Positions 9,958 to 20,574 of a stretch of DNA of 64,000 nt are shown here, one piece after another (position 1 is the stretch's first letter; each line of letters starts with the position of its first letter). The DNA is taken from the NCBI RefSeq assembly GCF_029714365.1, contig NZ_CP121659.1:3818501-3882500 (forward strand), read 5' to 3'. The notes below the pieces were generated by a model that was not told where the DNA came from, ran no database searches, and worked only from the letters and a program-made list of their open reading frames with translations. The position numbers and the translations under genes are program-made. Source of the DNA: Sinorhizobium terangae. GTDB lineage: Bacteria; Pseudomonadota; Alphaproteobacteria; Rhizobiales; Rhizobiaceae.

Positions 9958-11352
9958 TCAGATCACCCGTGCGGCGACGGAGTGGATCGAGTTGTTGCCG
10001 TAGCCCATACGGTTCCACTCGGCGCGTTCAGGCTGGATTCGGCCGGTCATGTCGGTGGCGCGTGCCCGAACGGCGAGCGGCCCGATCCGATCGAGCCGCG
10101 TGATCAACTCCCACCATTGCCATGCCCCAGGCCGCCGTTCGCCCACGAGTCGTGCCTCGTGCCATGGGCCGCCGTTCAGGCTTACCTCGACCCGACAGAT
10201 GCTCCCGGCGCCAGACCAGGCGACGCCGCGGATCGCCGTCTCCCCACGCGGCAGGCTCTCCCCTTGATCGGGCGAAGCGATCAGCGCCCGCACATTCATG
10301 AGGGTCACCGGCGCGCGCTCGTCGTTCCCGTTCCGCACCCACTCGTACCAGTACTTCTCCGTCTGATGGTAGGCCTCGCAGGGCTTGTCGCTAACAACGA
10401 TCTCGGTCAGCCACTTGACGGACGCCACGGCATACCAGCCGGGCACGATCAGCCGCAGCGGATAGCCGTGAGGTGACGACAGCGGTTCGCCGTTCATCTC
10501 GTAGGCAAGCAGCGCGCCCGTTTCGCGAATCTGGTCGAAGCCGAGGCCGCGTTCGAAACGTATCGGCGCATCGTGACCGTCGACGAGCCCGCCGTCCGCG
10601 CCGCGGAACGTGAGTTCCGTTGCGCCGGGTCTGAGGCCTGCCCGTTCGAGCACTTCGATCAAGGGAACGCCGGTCCATTCGGCGGTACTGACGGCGCCCA
10701 GGCCCCAGGGTTCGCCCGGCACGGCCGGATCGAACAGGCTGCGGCCGTTACCAGCGCATTCGAGGGTCACCACGAGACTCTCGGCATGAAGATTGTGAAG
10801 GTCCCTCATACGCAGGCTCAGCGGCCTTTCGACCATACCGCCGACCGAGAGGCGATAACTCTCGCCGTCGAGTTTCGGAATATCGAAGTGGTTGCGCAAG
10901 TAGAACCGGCCATTGGGCATCACGGCCCCGCCCGCGAGGTCCCGCACCGATGTCTCGCCGTTCAGCGGATAGGCGCTATGAACCACAAGTCCCGCCTCGA
11001 TGGCGTCCTGGCAAGCATCCGCCGGGTCGAGCGATGTGGTTGAAACCTGCGTCGGGTGTGCATCGCAGCCGCCGCTCGCCACGACTTCGGCGCAGGTCGA
11101 TGCCGGCATCACTTCGACCTCGCCGGCTTGCCGGAACGGCGTCAAGAATGCTTGTAGGACGGCCTCATCCGCCGCCTCGGCGATGAAGAACAGCGAGTGG
11201 GCACCGCGGACCACGGCCTCGCCCTTGATGGCCACGCCATTGCGAGCGGCGCTCGGCCGGCTCAGATGGTTCAGCAGCATCGCGCCCATGGCCGGATCGC
11301 GCGCGGGGCACGCTTCGGGCGAATGCTGATGGCGCACGATGAACAAAGGCAT
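9958..11352 (-). CDS. Sulfite-oxidase-like molybdopterin oxidoreductase with extra N-terminal domain
   Basis: The protein has 464 residues. Residues about 130-330 match the sulfite oxidase Mo-pterin fold, with the molybdenum-ligand cysteine in LECAGNGR and the substrate/cofactor segments TAEWTGVPL and PHGYPLRLIVPGWY. Residues about 345-460 match the Mo-cofactor dimerisation (immunoglobulin-like) domain. The first about 95 residues (MPLFIVRHQHSPEACPARDP...) do not belong to that family and look like a small ferredoxin-like alpha-beta domain. There is no Tat signal, so it is probably cytoplasmic, unlike SorA/SorT/YedY. The substrate is unknown; sulfite is only a family-based guess. Confidence 0.85.
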   Translation of the reverse strand: MPLFIVRHQHSPEACPARDPAMGAMLLNHLSRPSAARNGVAIKGEAVVRGAHSLFFIAEAADEAVLQAFLTPFRQAGEVEVMPASTCAEVVASGGCDAHPTQVSTTSLDPADACQDAIEAGLVVHSAYPLNGETSVRDLAGGAVMPNGRFYLRNHFDIPKLDGESYRLSVGGMVERPLSLRMRDLHNLHAESLVVTLECAGNGRSLFDPAVPGEPWGLGAVSTAEWTGVPLIEVLERAGLRPGATELTFRGADGGLVDGHDAPIRFERGLGFDQIRETGALLAYEMNGEPLSSPHGYPLRLIVPGWYAVASVKWLTEIVVSDKPCEAYHQTEKYWYEWVRNGNDERAPVTLMNVRALIASPDQGESLPRGETAIRGVAWSGAGSICRVEVSLNGGPWHEARLVGERRPGAWQWWELITRLDRIGPLAVRARATDMTGRIQPERAEWNRMGYGNNSIHSVAARVI

Positions 11353-11624
11353 TGGGGAACCTCCATGCTTTGGCGGCGTCTTGCTGCTGCGCCAAACCGC
11401 CTGTTGTGGTCTGCAGTGCGTCGATCCCCTCCCGATTTGCCGATCCGGTGCGCCGATGACGCTGTTTACGATCGCGTTGCCACGCCACGACGGCGGAGAT
11501 GATGACCCTCATGCCTCTGCTCCCGCCATACCGGACGAGCATCGGCCGCAATATATCACGGCGCATTTTCACTTTCCTGCGGAAGCGCAAGTGAAGATGC
11601 CCTGCTTCTTTGCTTTGGGGTTTC

Positions 11625-11727
11625 CTAAAGCGCCGTGTGTCTTTTCAGACGCACAAAGGACGCTGCAGCACTTTCAATTGCTGCATGTTTTGTCCTCAGA
11701 TCGGGTAGGATTTAAGGAAACATGCAG
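11625..11727. repeat. RIME-like intergenic repeat, copy 3
   Basis: Contains AAAGCGCCGTGTGTC..GACGCACAAAGGACGCTGCAG, the linker ACTTTCAATTG, and the CTGCATGTTT...AAGGAAACATGCAG palindrome with a diverged left arm. The rest of the gap between the molybdoenzyme and tRNA-Ala (11353-11866) shows no gene. Confidence 0.82.
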
Positions 11728-11866
11728 GAAGACTGCCCATCGCGGCCGGCGCATTGCGAGCATCGATCGGTAGGTCGTCGGACGCCGCTTTTCGCTCTCG
11801 CGCGTCCCTGCAGACCGGTCACATGCCGATTGTCATCTGGGTAGATTATTGGGATGCAATAAGGTT

Positions 11867-11942
<76 letters not shown>

Positions 11943-12139
11943 ATCAGGGTCCGGCAGTGCCGGTTCCGGGAAGATCGTCGGGCGTTGTGTCCGGCGAGTG
12001 GCGGCTTATTACTTCTGCTTTTTGCAGATGGCAAGCCGAAAATTTATGGCCGGTGCGATTTATTTTCTCTTCCGGCCATCTGCCCCGGCCGCCGCATAGT
12101 CTCGCGGCCGAAGCGGCTTTTGTCCGTCTTTTGAAACGC

Positions 12140-12529
12140 TTAGACGTCTTCGTCCTCGTCGGAGACGCCGATGAGGTCGCTCATATCGTCGTCGTCCTCG
12201 TCTTCGTCGGTCTCCAGGAAGGTGTCGTCGTCGTCGCCGTCGATCTCGACATCGTCGTCACCGAGATCCGGCAGGTCGTCGCCGCCCGATGCCTCGTCGT
12301 CGGCATCCTCGAGCGAGACGAGCTCGACTTCCGTGTTCTCCGTATCGACTTCCGTTACGTCTTCCTCTTCCTCCTTCTCGAGCACCTTGGCGACGGAGCT
12401 CTCCTCGAAGAAGGACAGCGGATAGGACTTGCCCGTATAGGGGGAGACGATCGGATCACGGTTCAGATCGTAGAATTTGCGCCCCGTTTCCGGGTCGATG
12501 CGCTTTGTTCCAAGTTCCGGTTTTGCCAC
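12140..12529 (-). CDS. TIGR02300 family acidic protein
   Basis: The product is about 129 residues. The conserved N-terminal 40 residues (KPELGTKRIDPETGRKFYDLN, VSPYTGKSYP) are followed by a strongly acidic tail rich in Asp and Glu. This is the alphaproteobacterial TIGR02300 family of unknown function. The frame is open to 12598, but the family begins at AKPELGTKR, which corresponds to GTG 12529. An AGAGG ribosome binding site lies about 10 bases upstream, so that start is preferred. The N-terminal part resembles a treble-clef-like fragment lacking cysteines; that is only an impression. Confidence 0.87.
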   Translation of the reverse strand: MAKPELGTKRIDPETGRKFYDLNRDPIVSPYTGKSYPLSFFEESSVAKVLEKEEEEDVTEVDTENTEVELVSLEDADDEASGGDDLPDLGDDDVEIDGDDDDTFLETDEDEDDDDMSDLIGVSDEDEDV

Positions 12530-12635
12530 AGTCAAAGCCTCTTGAATGGCCGGACGAACCGGCTCTTGCCGGAAAGCCGGCGGGTGGAAAGTTATCAAGC
12601 TTATGATGATTAGCCGGTCCCCATAATCGTCTTGA

Positions 12636-14182
<1,547 letters not shown>

Positions 14183-14183
<1 letters not shown>

Positions 14184-14821
14184 TGACTTTCATAATCGCC
14201 ATCGACGGGCCCGCCGCGGCCGGCAAGGGAACGCTCTCACGCCGGGTTGCCGAGGAATACGGTTTCCACCACCTCGATACCGGGCTTACCTATCGCGCCA
14301 CCGCCAAGGCGCTTCTCGATGCCGGGCTGCCGCTCGATGACGAGGCGGTTGCCGAGAAGATGGCGCGCAATGTCGACCTTTCCGGTCTCGACCGGTCGGT
14401 GCTGTCCGCCCACGCGATCGGCGAGGCGGCGTCGAAGATCGCGGTGATGCCAGCCGTTCGTCGCGCGCTCGTCGAGGCACAGCGCGCGTTTTCGCGGCGG
14501 GAACCCGGAGCCGTGCTCGACGGGCGCGATATCGGCACCGTCGTCTGCCCTGACGCCGCCGTGAAGCTCTACGTGACGGCCTCGCCGGAAGTCAGGGCGA
14601 AACGGCGTTACGACGAGATCGTCGCCGGCGGTGGCTCGGCCGATTACGACGCGATCTTCGCGGATGTGAAAAAGCGCGACGAGCGCGATATGGGCCGGGC
14701 CGACAGCCCGCTTCGGCCGGCCGCGGATGCGCACTTGCTTGACACTTCCGAAATGAGTATAGAGGCGGCATTCCAGGCGGCGAAGACGTTGATCGACGCG
14801 GCCTTGCAAAGGAAGATTTGA
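14183..14821 (+). CDS. cmk: Cytidylate kinase
   Basis: This 212-residue P-loop kinase phosphorylates CMP and dCMP. The nucleotide loop [13 protein letters not shown] is at about residues 7-19, with the DTGLTYRA motif, the [11 protein letters not shown] segment and the [12 protein letters not shown] lid region. The ATG shares one base with the aroA stop (TGATG), so translation is coupled. The order aroA-cmk-rpsA is conserved in proteobacteria. Confidence 0.96.
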
Positions 14822-14983
14822 AGAAAGCCATCATCGGCTCCTGCCGGATCGCCTTCTTTTAAAGCCTGAAATTCCGTCCACGCGCCGGATTGCTCCTTCA
14901 AGTGGGGCGGACTGGGTTCAGGCCAGTTTAACGCTAACCCCCGGCGCATGTGCGTCTCTTCTTGAGATGCATCAGGAGATTTT

Positions 14984-16690
14984 ATGTCTGCAACCAACCC
15001 CACCCGTGATGATTTCGCGGCGCTTCTCGAAGAGTCCTTCGCCAAGACGGACCTCGCCGAAGGCTATGTCGCCAAGGGCGTCATCACCGCGATCGAAAAG
15101 GACGTCGCAATCGTCGACGTCGGTCTGAAGGTCGAAGGCCGCGTACCGCTGAAGGAATTCGGCGCCAAGGCCAAGGACGGCTCGCTCAAGGTCGGCGACG
15201 AAGTCGAAGTCTACGTCGAGCGTATCGAAAACGCGCTCGGCGAAGCCGTTCTGTCGCGCGAAAAGGCTCGCCGCGAAGAAAGCTGGCAGCGCCTGGAAGT
15301 GAAGTTCGAAGCCGGCGAACGCGTCGAAGGCATCATCTTCAACCAGGTCAAGGGCGGCTTCACCGTCGATCTCGACGGCGCCGTAGCCTTCCTGCCGCGT
15401 TCGCAGGTCGATATCCGTCCGATCCGCGACGTCACGCCCCTCATGCACAACCCGCAGCCCTTCGAAATCCTCAAGATGGACAAGCGCCGCGGCAACATCG
15501 TGGTCTCGCGTCGTACGGTTCTGGAAGAGTCCCGCGCCGAGCAGCGTTCTGAAATCGTTCAGAACCTCGAGGAAGGCCAGGTTGTCGAGGGTGTCGTCAA
15601 GAACATCACCGATTACGGTGCGTTCGTCGACCTCGGCGGCATCGACGGCCTGCTGCACGTCACCGACATGGCATGGCGTCGCGTCAACCATCCGTCGGAA
15701 ATCCTGAACATCGGCCAGCAGGTCAAGGTTCAGATCATCCGCATCAACCAGGAAACCCACCGCATCTCGCTCGGCATGAAGCAGCTCGAGTCCGATCCGT
15801 GGGATGGCATCGGCGCGAAGTATCCGGTCGGCAAGAAGATCTCCGGTACCGTCACGAACATCACCGACTACGGTGCGTTCGTCGAGCTGGAGCCGGGCAT
15901 CGAAGGCCTGATCCACATCTCCGAAATGTCCTGGACCAAGAAGAACGTTCACCCCGGCAAGATCCTGTCCACCAGCCAGGAAGTCGACGTTGTCGTTCTC
16001 GAAGTCGATCCGACCAAGCGTCGTATCTCGCTCGGCCTCAAGCAGACGCTCGAGAACCCGTGGCAGGCATTCGCGCATAGCCACCCGGCTGGCACCGAAG
16101 TCGAAGGCGAAGTCAAGAACAAGACCGAATTCGGCCTGTTCATCGGCCTCGACGGCGATGTCGACGGCATGGTCCACCTCTCCGACCTCGACTGGAACCG
16201 TCCGGGCGAGCAGGTCATCGAAGAATACAACAAGGGCGATGTCGTCCGTGCTGTCGTTCTCGATGTGGACGTCGAGAAGGAGCGCATCTCGCTCGGCATC
16301 AAGCAGCTCGGCAAGGATTCCGTCGGTGAAGCTGCCGCCTCCGGCGAACTGCGCAAGAACGCCGTTGTTTCGGCCGAAGTCATCGCGATCAACGATGGTG
16401 GCATCGAAGTGAAGCTCGTGAACCACGAAGACATCACCTCGTTCATCCGTCGTGCGGACCTGTCGCGTGACCGTGACGAACAGCGTCCGGAGCGCTTCTC
16501 GGTTGGTCAGGTTGTCGACGCCCGCGTCACCAACTTCTCCAAGAAGGACCGCAAGATCCAGCTGTCGATCAAGGCCCTGGAAATCGCGGAAGAGAAGGAA
16601 GCCGTCGCTCAGTTCGGTTCGTCCGACTCCGGCGCTTCGCTCGGCGACATTCTCGGCGCCGCTCTGAAGAACCGCCAGACCAACGAGTAA
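14984..16690 (+). CDS. rpsA: 30S ribosomal protein S1
   Basis: The 568-residue protein has six S1 (OB-fold) repeats beginning near residues 25, 110, 195, 280, 370 and 455. The third and fourth share the TDYGAFV sequence and GLLHVTDM / GLIHISEM, marking the RNA-binding repeats. S1 brings mRNAs to the 30S subunit. About 160 bases separate it from cmk, enough for its own promoter and leader. Length is normal for alphaproteobacteria. Regularly spaced VEV and RISLG motifs confirm the repeat register. Confidence 0.98.
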   Translation: MSATNPTRDDFAALLEESFAKTDLAEGYVAKGVITAIEKDVAIVDVGLKVEGRVPLKEFGAKAKDGSLKVGDEVEVYVERIENALGEAVLSREKARREESWQRLEVKFEAGERVEGIIFNQVKGGFTVDLDGAVAFLPRSQVDIRPIRDVTPLMHNPQPFEILKMDKRRGNIVVSRRTVLEESRAEQRSEIVQNLEEGQVVEGVVKNITDYGAFVDLGGIDGLLHVTDMAWRRVNHPSEILNIGQQVKVQIIRINQETHRISLGMKQLESDPWDGIGAKYPVGKKISGTVTNITDYGAFVELEPGIEGLIHISEMSWTKKNVHPGKILSTSQEVDVVVLEVDPTKRRISLGLKQTLENPWQAFAHSHPAGTEVEGEVKNKTEFGLFIGLDGDVDGMVHLSDLDWNRPGEQVIEEYNKGDVVRAVVLDVDVEKERISLGIKQLGKDSVGEAAASGELRKNAVVSAEVIAINDGGIEVKLVNHEDITSFIRRADLSRDRDEQRPERFSVGQVVDARVTNFSKKDRKIQLSIKALEIAEEKEAVAQFGSSDSGASLGDILGAALKNRQTNE

Positions 16691-16714
16691 TCGTTGAGGA
16701 TCTGAAAATAACGA

Positions 16715-16746
16715 GCCCGCGGAGAGCGATCTCCGCGGGCTTTTTC
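16715..16746 (+). terminator. Rho-independent terminator after rpsA
   Basis: Arms 16715-16725 and 16730-16740 (GCCCGCGGAGA / TCTCCGCGGGC) form a perfect 11-bp stem with a GCGA loop, followed by TTTTTC. Confidence 0.93.
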
Positions 16747-16770
16747 GTTGAGCGCGATAAGAACCTACTT

Positions 16771-16872
16771 GCATGTTTCCTTAAATCATAGCCGCTTTAA
16801 GGATAAAAACATGCAGCAATTCAAAGTGCTACAGCGTCCAATGCGCGTCTGATAAGACGCGCGGCGCTGTAG
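16771..16872. repeat. RIME-like intergenic repeat, copy 4
   Basis: Orientation is opposite to copies 2 and 3: the GCATGTTTCCTTAAATC..GGATAAAAACATGC palindrome comes first, then ATTCAAAGTGCTACAGCG and GCGCGTC..GACGCGC, ending CGCTGTAG. It abuts the stop codon of the next minus-strand gene. Confidence 0.87.
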
Positions 16873-16875
16873 AGG

Positions 16876-18516
16876 CTAACCAAGGCCGCCGAGCTTTCTG
16901 TAGAGATCATAGGCATCGATGACGCCGGGCTCGTCGCTCTTCTCTTCCGCTCCACCGTCCGAGGATTCCTTGGGCGCTTGGCGATCGCCTTCGTCGTCCT
17001 CTGCGTCCGCTCCGGCATCGTCCTCGCTGTCACTCGCGTGTTCCTGCCAGTCGGCCCTCCCAGCAGCATCTTCGGCGTCCGCCTTGGCCGGAGGGTAGGG
17101 AACGAGGGCGAACGGTATCGCCTCGCGGGGAAGCCCGTTTTCGACGAGACGGGTGATCATCTGCTGCAACGTCGGATCGTCGCCGGGATTTGAGGTTCTC
17201 GCTTGAATCGCCGAGCGCGGTGCCGCGATCTTGTCCGGTTGGTCGGCGGATCCCGGGTTGCTCATCGGAACGGCCTCGGCCGTCTCGTTTCGGGCGCGCA
17301 CCAGCGGCGAATGTTCCGCCGCATCGCTTTCCGCCGGCGCGGCCGGCATCCGCTCGCCGGTCTCACCGCCCTTCGGTTCCGCCAGCTTTCCGTTCTCGAC
17401 CAAGATTTCGGGAAGGGCGAGGCCCTCTCGGACAAGCGCTTTTACGGCGTCGGAGGATAAACGCGCAGCCTGACCGACGGGCTCGGCGCGTGGACCAGCA
17501 GGTCGCGTGCCGTTCCCGTCGCCTTCTGGGTCGGGCGCGGGGCGGCCGTAGGTGCCGTCCGCGTCGAGCCCGTCGTCGTCAGCCGCTGCGGCAACCCCGC
17601 CTTCGGGCAAGGCCTTCTCGGCGTCGCTTGCCGGCTCGGCGTCTTCCGGCATGGCGGGGAGGGGTGGGTCGGACGCAGGGGCGTCGAAGCTCTCCGCTTC
17701 GCCAGCCGTGTTGGCGGCGACCTCGATGCTGGTGTCGGCCACTTCGCCTTCTGGCAGCGTTTCTGTGAGCGCCGCATCGGTTTCAGCCACTTCACCCTGC
17801 GTGGCGCCGCCTGTAATCGGTGCCGCTGTCTCCATATCCGGATGGGCCGAAACGAGCGTCCGCTGCGCGCGCGTATCCGGCGTCTGCTTGGCATCCGATC
17901 GTTTGGCGTCCTTCGGCGCATCGTCCCGCGCTTCCTCGATCATCGCCTCGACCGGGTCGCCCTCGTCGTCTGCGCTGAAGGTCTTCTTCAGAATCGACTG
18001 AAGCAGTGCGATATCGCTGGATGCGGACGCTTTTATTGCGGCGAACTGGGGCGGCGCGGCTGCCTGCACCGGCAGGTTGCGGATCGCTTCCCTTGCCTGA
18101 GATTGCGGAAGTCCTGCATCGGCGCCTGCTGGTGCGGTTCTTTCGCCGTGGCTGGACGGCATGGCGGTTAGCACGGCGAGGCGGTGTGCGAGATTGCGTC
18201 CGCCGAGTTGCCGCTCCAGGAGTAGCCGCTCCGGCATCGGCATGGACTGAAGGAAACCGATCAAGCGCTTGACGAAGTCGCGGCCGCTTTCCTGCGGCAA
18301 GGGCGGAAACCTGAGGATGCGCGCCAAGTCCTCCATCAGCCGCACCAGCGCGTCCCTGGAAAGCACCTCCTTACCGGATAGATGACGGCTGAGCGCGTCG
18401 AGAATTTTCTGGATCGCCTCGGCGCGCTGACCCGATGGAAGCGCTGCATGACGGATCTGCGACGTGGATACGTCGCCTGGGCCGACCGCGTTTCTGATCG
18501 TGAGAATGGGCAGCAT
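16876..18516 (-). CDS. Large low-complexity acidic protein, unknown function
   Basis: The predicted product has 546 residues and no family that I recognise. Residues 1-140 are helical and of ordinary composition (IQKILDALSRHLSG, RLMEDLARILRF, PERLLLERQLGG). The middle 200 residues are Ala/Glu/Asp/Pro-rich and probably disordered. A short ordered stretch follows (DPTLQQMITRLVENGLPREAIPFALVPYPP), then an acidic tail ending DAYDLYRKLGGLG. The frame is open upstream to 18894, but that part is made of repeats; ATG 18516 is chosen because the first residues (MLPILTIRN) follow the repeat boundary. It lies in a repeat-rich accessory patch. Confidence 0.6.
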   Translation of the reverse strand: MLPILTIRNAVGPGDVSTSQIRHAALPSGQRAEAIQKILDALSRHLSGKEVLSRDALVRLMEDLARILRFPPLPQESGRDFVKRLIGFLQSMPMPERLLLERQLGGRNLAHRLAVLTAMPSSHGERTAPAGADAGLPQSQAREAIRNLPVQAAAPPQFAAIKASASSDIALLQSILKKTFSADDEGDPVEAMIEEARDDAPKDAKRSDAKQTPDTRAQRTLVSAHPDMETAAPITGGATQGEVAETDAALTETLPEGEVADTSIEVAANTAGEAESFDAPASDPPLPAMPEDAEPASDAEKALPEGGVAAAADDDGLDADGTYGRPAPDPEGDGNGTRPAGPRAEPVGQAARLSSDAVKALVREGLALPEILVENGKLAEPKGGETGERMPAAPAESDAAEHSPLVRARNETAEAVPMSNPGSADQPDKIAAPRSAIQARTSNPGDDPTLQQMITRLVENGLPREAIPFALVPYPPAKADAEDAAGRADWQEHASDSEDDAGADAEDDEGDRQAPKESSDGGAEEKSDEPGVIDAYDLYRKLGGLG

Positions 18517-18532
18517 TCCGGTTTCCACTTCG

Positions 18533-18590
18533 TTACAGAGCCGCGCGTCCCTTAGACGCGCATAGGCCGCTGTAGAACTTTGAATCGCTA
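18533..18590. repeat. RIME-like repeat, copy 5 (half element)
   Basis: Carries TTACAGAGCCGCGCGTC..GACGCGCATAGGCCGCTGTAGAACTTTGAAT and stops at the linker; the TGCATG palindrome half is missing. Confidence 0.7.
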
Positions 18591-18659
18591 TCGGAGGGCG
18601 CTTCATGCGCGTAACGGCCCAGTTGGCCGCGCCAGCCACGGCTTGGCCGCGGAGACTGG

Positions 18660-18740
18660 CAGCGCCTTGCGTCTTCAGGTGCGCAATGGACGCAGTAACG
18701 CTTTGAATTTTCGCATGTAGGGCATGATCGTTAAGGATAA
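18660..18740. repeat. RIME-like repeat, copy 6 (degenerate)
   Basis: Recognisable pieces are CGTCTTCAGGTGCGCAATGGACGCAGTAACGCTTTGAATTT, then GCATGTAGGGCATGATCGTTAAGGA. Both palindromes are eroded. Confidence 0.5.
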
Positions 18741-18833
18741 GCCAAAGGAGTTTATGAAATCTTAACCATACCGCCCGCTGCGCCGAGGCTGATGGGGGCC
18801 TTGCGTGAGGGCCATTCCCGGTCCATCCTGCCC

Positions 18834-18934
18834 CTGCAGCGCCGCGCGTCCAAGCGGACACGCAAGGTCGCTGCAGCACTTTGAATTGCTGCATGATTTT
18901 GCCCTTGGATCGACTCCGATTTAAGGAATCATGC
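18834..18934. repeat. RIME-like repeat, copy 7
   Basis: Full-length copy: CTGCAGCGCCGCGCGTC..CGCAAGGTCGCTGCAG, linker CACTTTGAATTG, then TGCATGATTTTGCCCTTGGATCG..CGATTTAAGGAATCATGC. It ends just before the start region of the next plus-strand gene. Confidence 0.82.
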
Positions 18935-18956
18935 CGTCGCTTTCACGGAGCTGCCG

Positions 18957-19286
18957 ATGACATTTCGACCGCCGCAATCGCTGGGCCGCTTTGATACAAG
19001 GAGCGGCGTGAATGTGCTCGAATATGAGCTGATGGCGGAGCGTGCGGACGCGCTCGGTCGAAATGGCTTGAAGGTCGAAAGCGCAATTGCGGCGCTCAAT
19101 CGGTTCGACAGGAGCAAGGACGGACCGGCCGTCCGTGAGCGCCTTCTCGACGAGGCAGCGGACGCTGTCTGGGCCTTCCTCATTCAGCGCGAGATATGCG
19201 GCCTGCGCGACAGTCGCGACGCGGTCCGCCGCTACGGCATTCCGAAGGAAGTCATGGCCCGCCTCGGAATCGTCAGAAAGCGATAA
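18957..19286 (+). CDS. Small helical protein, possibly DUF6665 family
   Basis: The 109-residue product is predominantly alpha-helical: LEYELMAERADALGRNGLKVESAIAALNRF, then RERLLDEAADAVWAFLIQREICGL, ending in a helix-turn-like VRRYGIPKEVMARLGIV. The pattern recalls the small DUF6665 family of rhizobia, but I am not certain of the name. ATG 18957 is preceded by GGAGCTGCCG. It sits between two minus-strand genes coding for low-complexity proteins; its stop is 5 bases from the stop of the convergent gene. Confidence 0.65.
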   Translation: MTFRPPQSLGRFDTRSGVNVLEYELMAERADALGRNGLKVESAIAALNRFDRSKDGPAVRERLLDEAADAVWAFLIQREICGLRDSRDAVRRYGIPKEVMARLGIVRKR

Positions 19287-19291
19287 TCAGC

Positions 19292-20344
19292 CTACTGCTG
19301 TGATCCAGCCAGCTTGCGCCTGATGAAGTCGTAGATGCCATCTTCGTCGACGTGAAGAACGAAGAGATCGCGTGCCTCGTCTGCCTGCTTCTCGGCCTGC
19401 TTTTCGCCGTCCTCATGGATCGCCGCCATCAGGCTCGCCTCTTCCTTGGTGATGCCGGCGTTGTCACGCTCACTGCCTCGGCTTTCCGAGGCAGTCTGCT
19501 CGTTGTCGCGGTCATCGTTCCGCGCCTGCGTTTCCGCGACCTCGGCGCCGGCGGCGAGAACGGTCAGCATCTCGGCTGCATCGATGCCTTCTTCTTCGGG
19601 CGCTGCCTTTCCGGCGTCGGTATCGGCGGCGACCTCGTTCCGCTTCCTTACGGCTTCATGCAGTTCCTTGACGTCGTCGAGCTTGTCCCTGGCTTCGAGC
19701 GCGCGGATCGTCTTCTCGCGCTCGGCATGGGTCTCCGCATCCTCGACGCGAGTCGGATCGCTCTCCGTCCGTTCGAGTTTCAGTTCCTCGAGCGATTTCG
19801 GATTGGCGGCATCCTCCAGCCGTTGCAGCACCTTTGCCGTTTCGACGGCGTTGAGCCCGCCATCCTGCGCCTTCGTTTGCAGCGCCGCTTCAAGCTTGTC
19901 GTCTTCCGTGCCGTAGGGATTCTTGATCGCGGCAAGGACTTCCGAGAGCGAAAGGTCCAGCGCATCGAGGCCGAGCGTCTTCTCGACCATGCGGATCCGT
20001 TCTGGCTCAAGACTGGAAAGAGCCTCTTCGAGCTGACGCCCGTAGGCGTAGGCCGATTGGCCATCCGCTCGCTCCAGGCCGACGAGCTCGCCGAGCTTGC
20101 CGGTCAGTTCGAGCTTGAGCTCCGTGACATCGAGCACGGCGCGATTGAAAAAGTGGTTGTTGATCTTGTCGTTGGCGGCCTTCTGTGCCTCGTCCGACTT
20201 GATCCGCGCCTTGAGGATCTTGTCCTCCTTGGTCGCTTTCGCCTTTTCCTCTTCCTCCGCGCGGCGTTTTTCGATGTCCTCGATGATCGAGCCCACGAGG
20301 GTGGTCGAGACGGTCGCGCTTGCCTGCTGGGTCGGAAGCAGCAT
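19292..20344 (-). CDS. Glu/Ala-rich coiled-coil protein, unknown function
   Basis: The 350-residue protein is not recognised. After a short hydrophobic-polar N-terminus (MLLPTQQASATVSTTLVGSII) there is a long charged coiled coil (DIEKRRAEEEEKAKATKE...). A helical body follows (LKLELTGKLGELVGLERADGQSAYAYGRQLEEAL). Residues about 190-320 are acidic and low in complexity, and the C-terminus is again ordered (DLFVLHVDEDGIYDFIRRKL). There is no signal peptide. Its composition resembles that of the gene at 16876-18516, and both end in a YDxxRKL-like helix (DAYDLYRKLGGLG and GIYDFIRRKLAG), so they may be functionally paired. Confidence 0.65.
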   Translation of the reverse strand: MLLPTQQASATVSTTLVGSIIEDIEKRRAEEEEKAKATKEDKILKARIKSDEAQKAANDKINNHFFNRAVLDVTELKLELTGKLGELVGLERADGQSAYAYGRQLEEALSSLEPERIRMVEKTLGLDALDLSLSEVLAAIKNPYGTEDDKLEAALQTKAQDGGLNAVETAKVLQRLEDAANPKSLEELKLERTESDPTRVEDAETHAEREKTIRALEARDKLDDVKELHEAVRKRNEVAADTDAGKAAPEEEGIDAAEMLTVLAAGAEVAETQARNDDRDNEQTASESRGSERDNAGITKEEASLMAAIHEDGEKQAEKQADEARDLFVLHVDEDGIYDFIRRKLAGSQQ

Positions 20345-20438
20345 CGTTTCAATCCGCCATCTGATTGTACCGGTCTGAAACGATAGGCGGCCGAGGTTAA
20401 CTGCGCCTTAATGATGCCGAGGTTGCCTGCCTTCCGAA

Positions 20439-20464
20439 GATACGGCGAACATCTTCGCCGTATC
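20439..20464. repeat. Short perfect inverted repeat
   Basis: GATACGGCGAA (20439-20449) and TTCGCCGTATC (20454-20464) form an 11-bp perfect stem with loop CATC. There is no T tract on either strand, so a terminator is unlikely. It lies in the gap between two minus-strand genes and could be a binding site or RNA hairpin. Confidence 0.5.
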
Positions 20465-20574
20465 TGTGCGAGCGCAGTCCTTCTGCGATGCGCGACGCGG
20501 CAGCTTGCCCAGTCGCAGCTTCAAAAACCAAGGAAGCTCGGCGGAAGTGCCGCCGCGCCTCGTTCGAGCGGGCC

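Noticed and set aside
12171..12425. Serine-rich plus-strand frame
   Set aside because: Ser runs are the reverse complement of the Asp/Glu-rich tail of the TIGR02300 protein.
14972..16774. 600-codon minus-strand frame opposite rpsA
   Set aside because: Antisense shadow of six S1 repeats; its repeated look comes from the S1 domains.
18517..18894. N-terminal extension of the 16876-18516 protein
   Set aside because: Encoded by RIME-like repeats (copies 5-7), so the longer frame is an artefact of repeats in frame.
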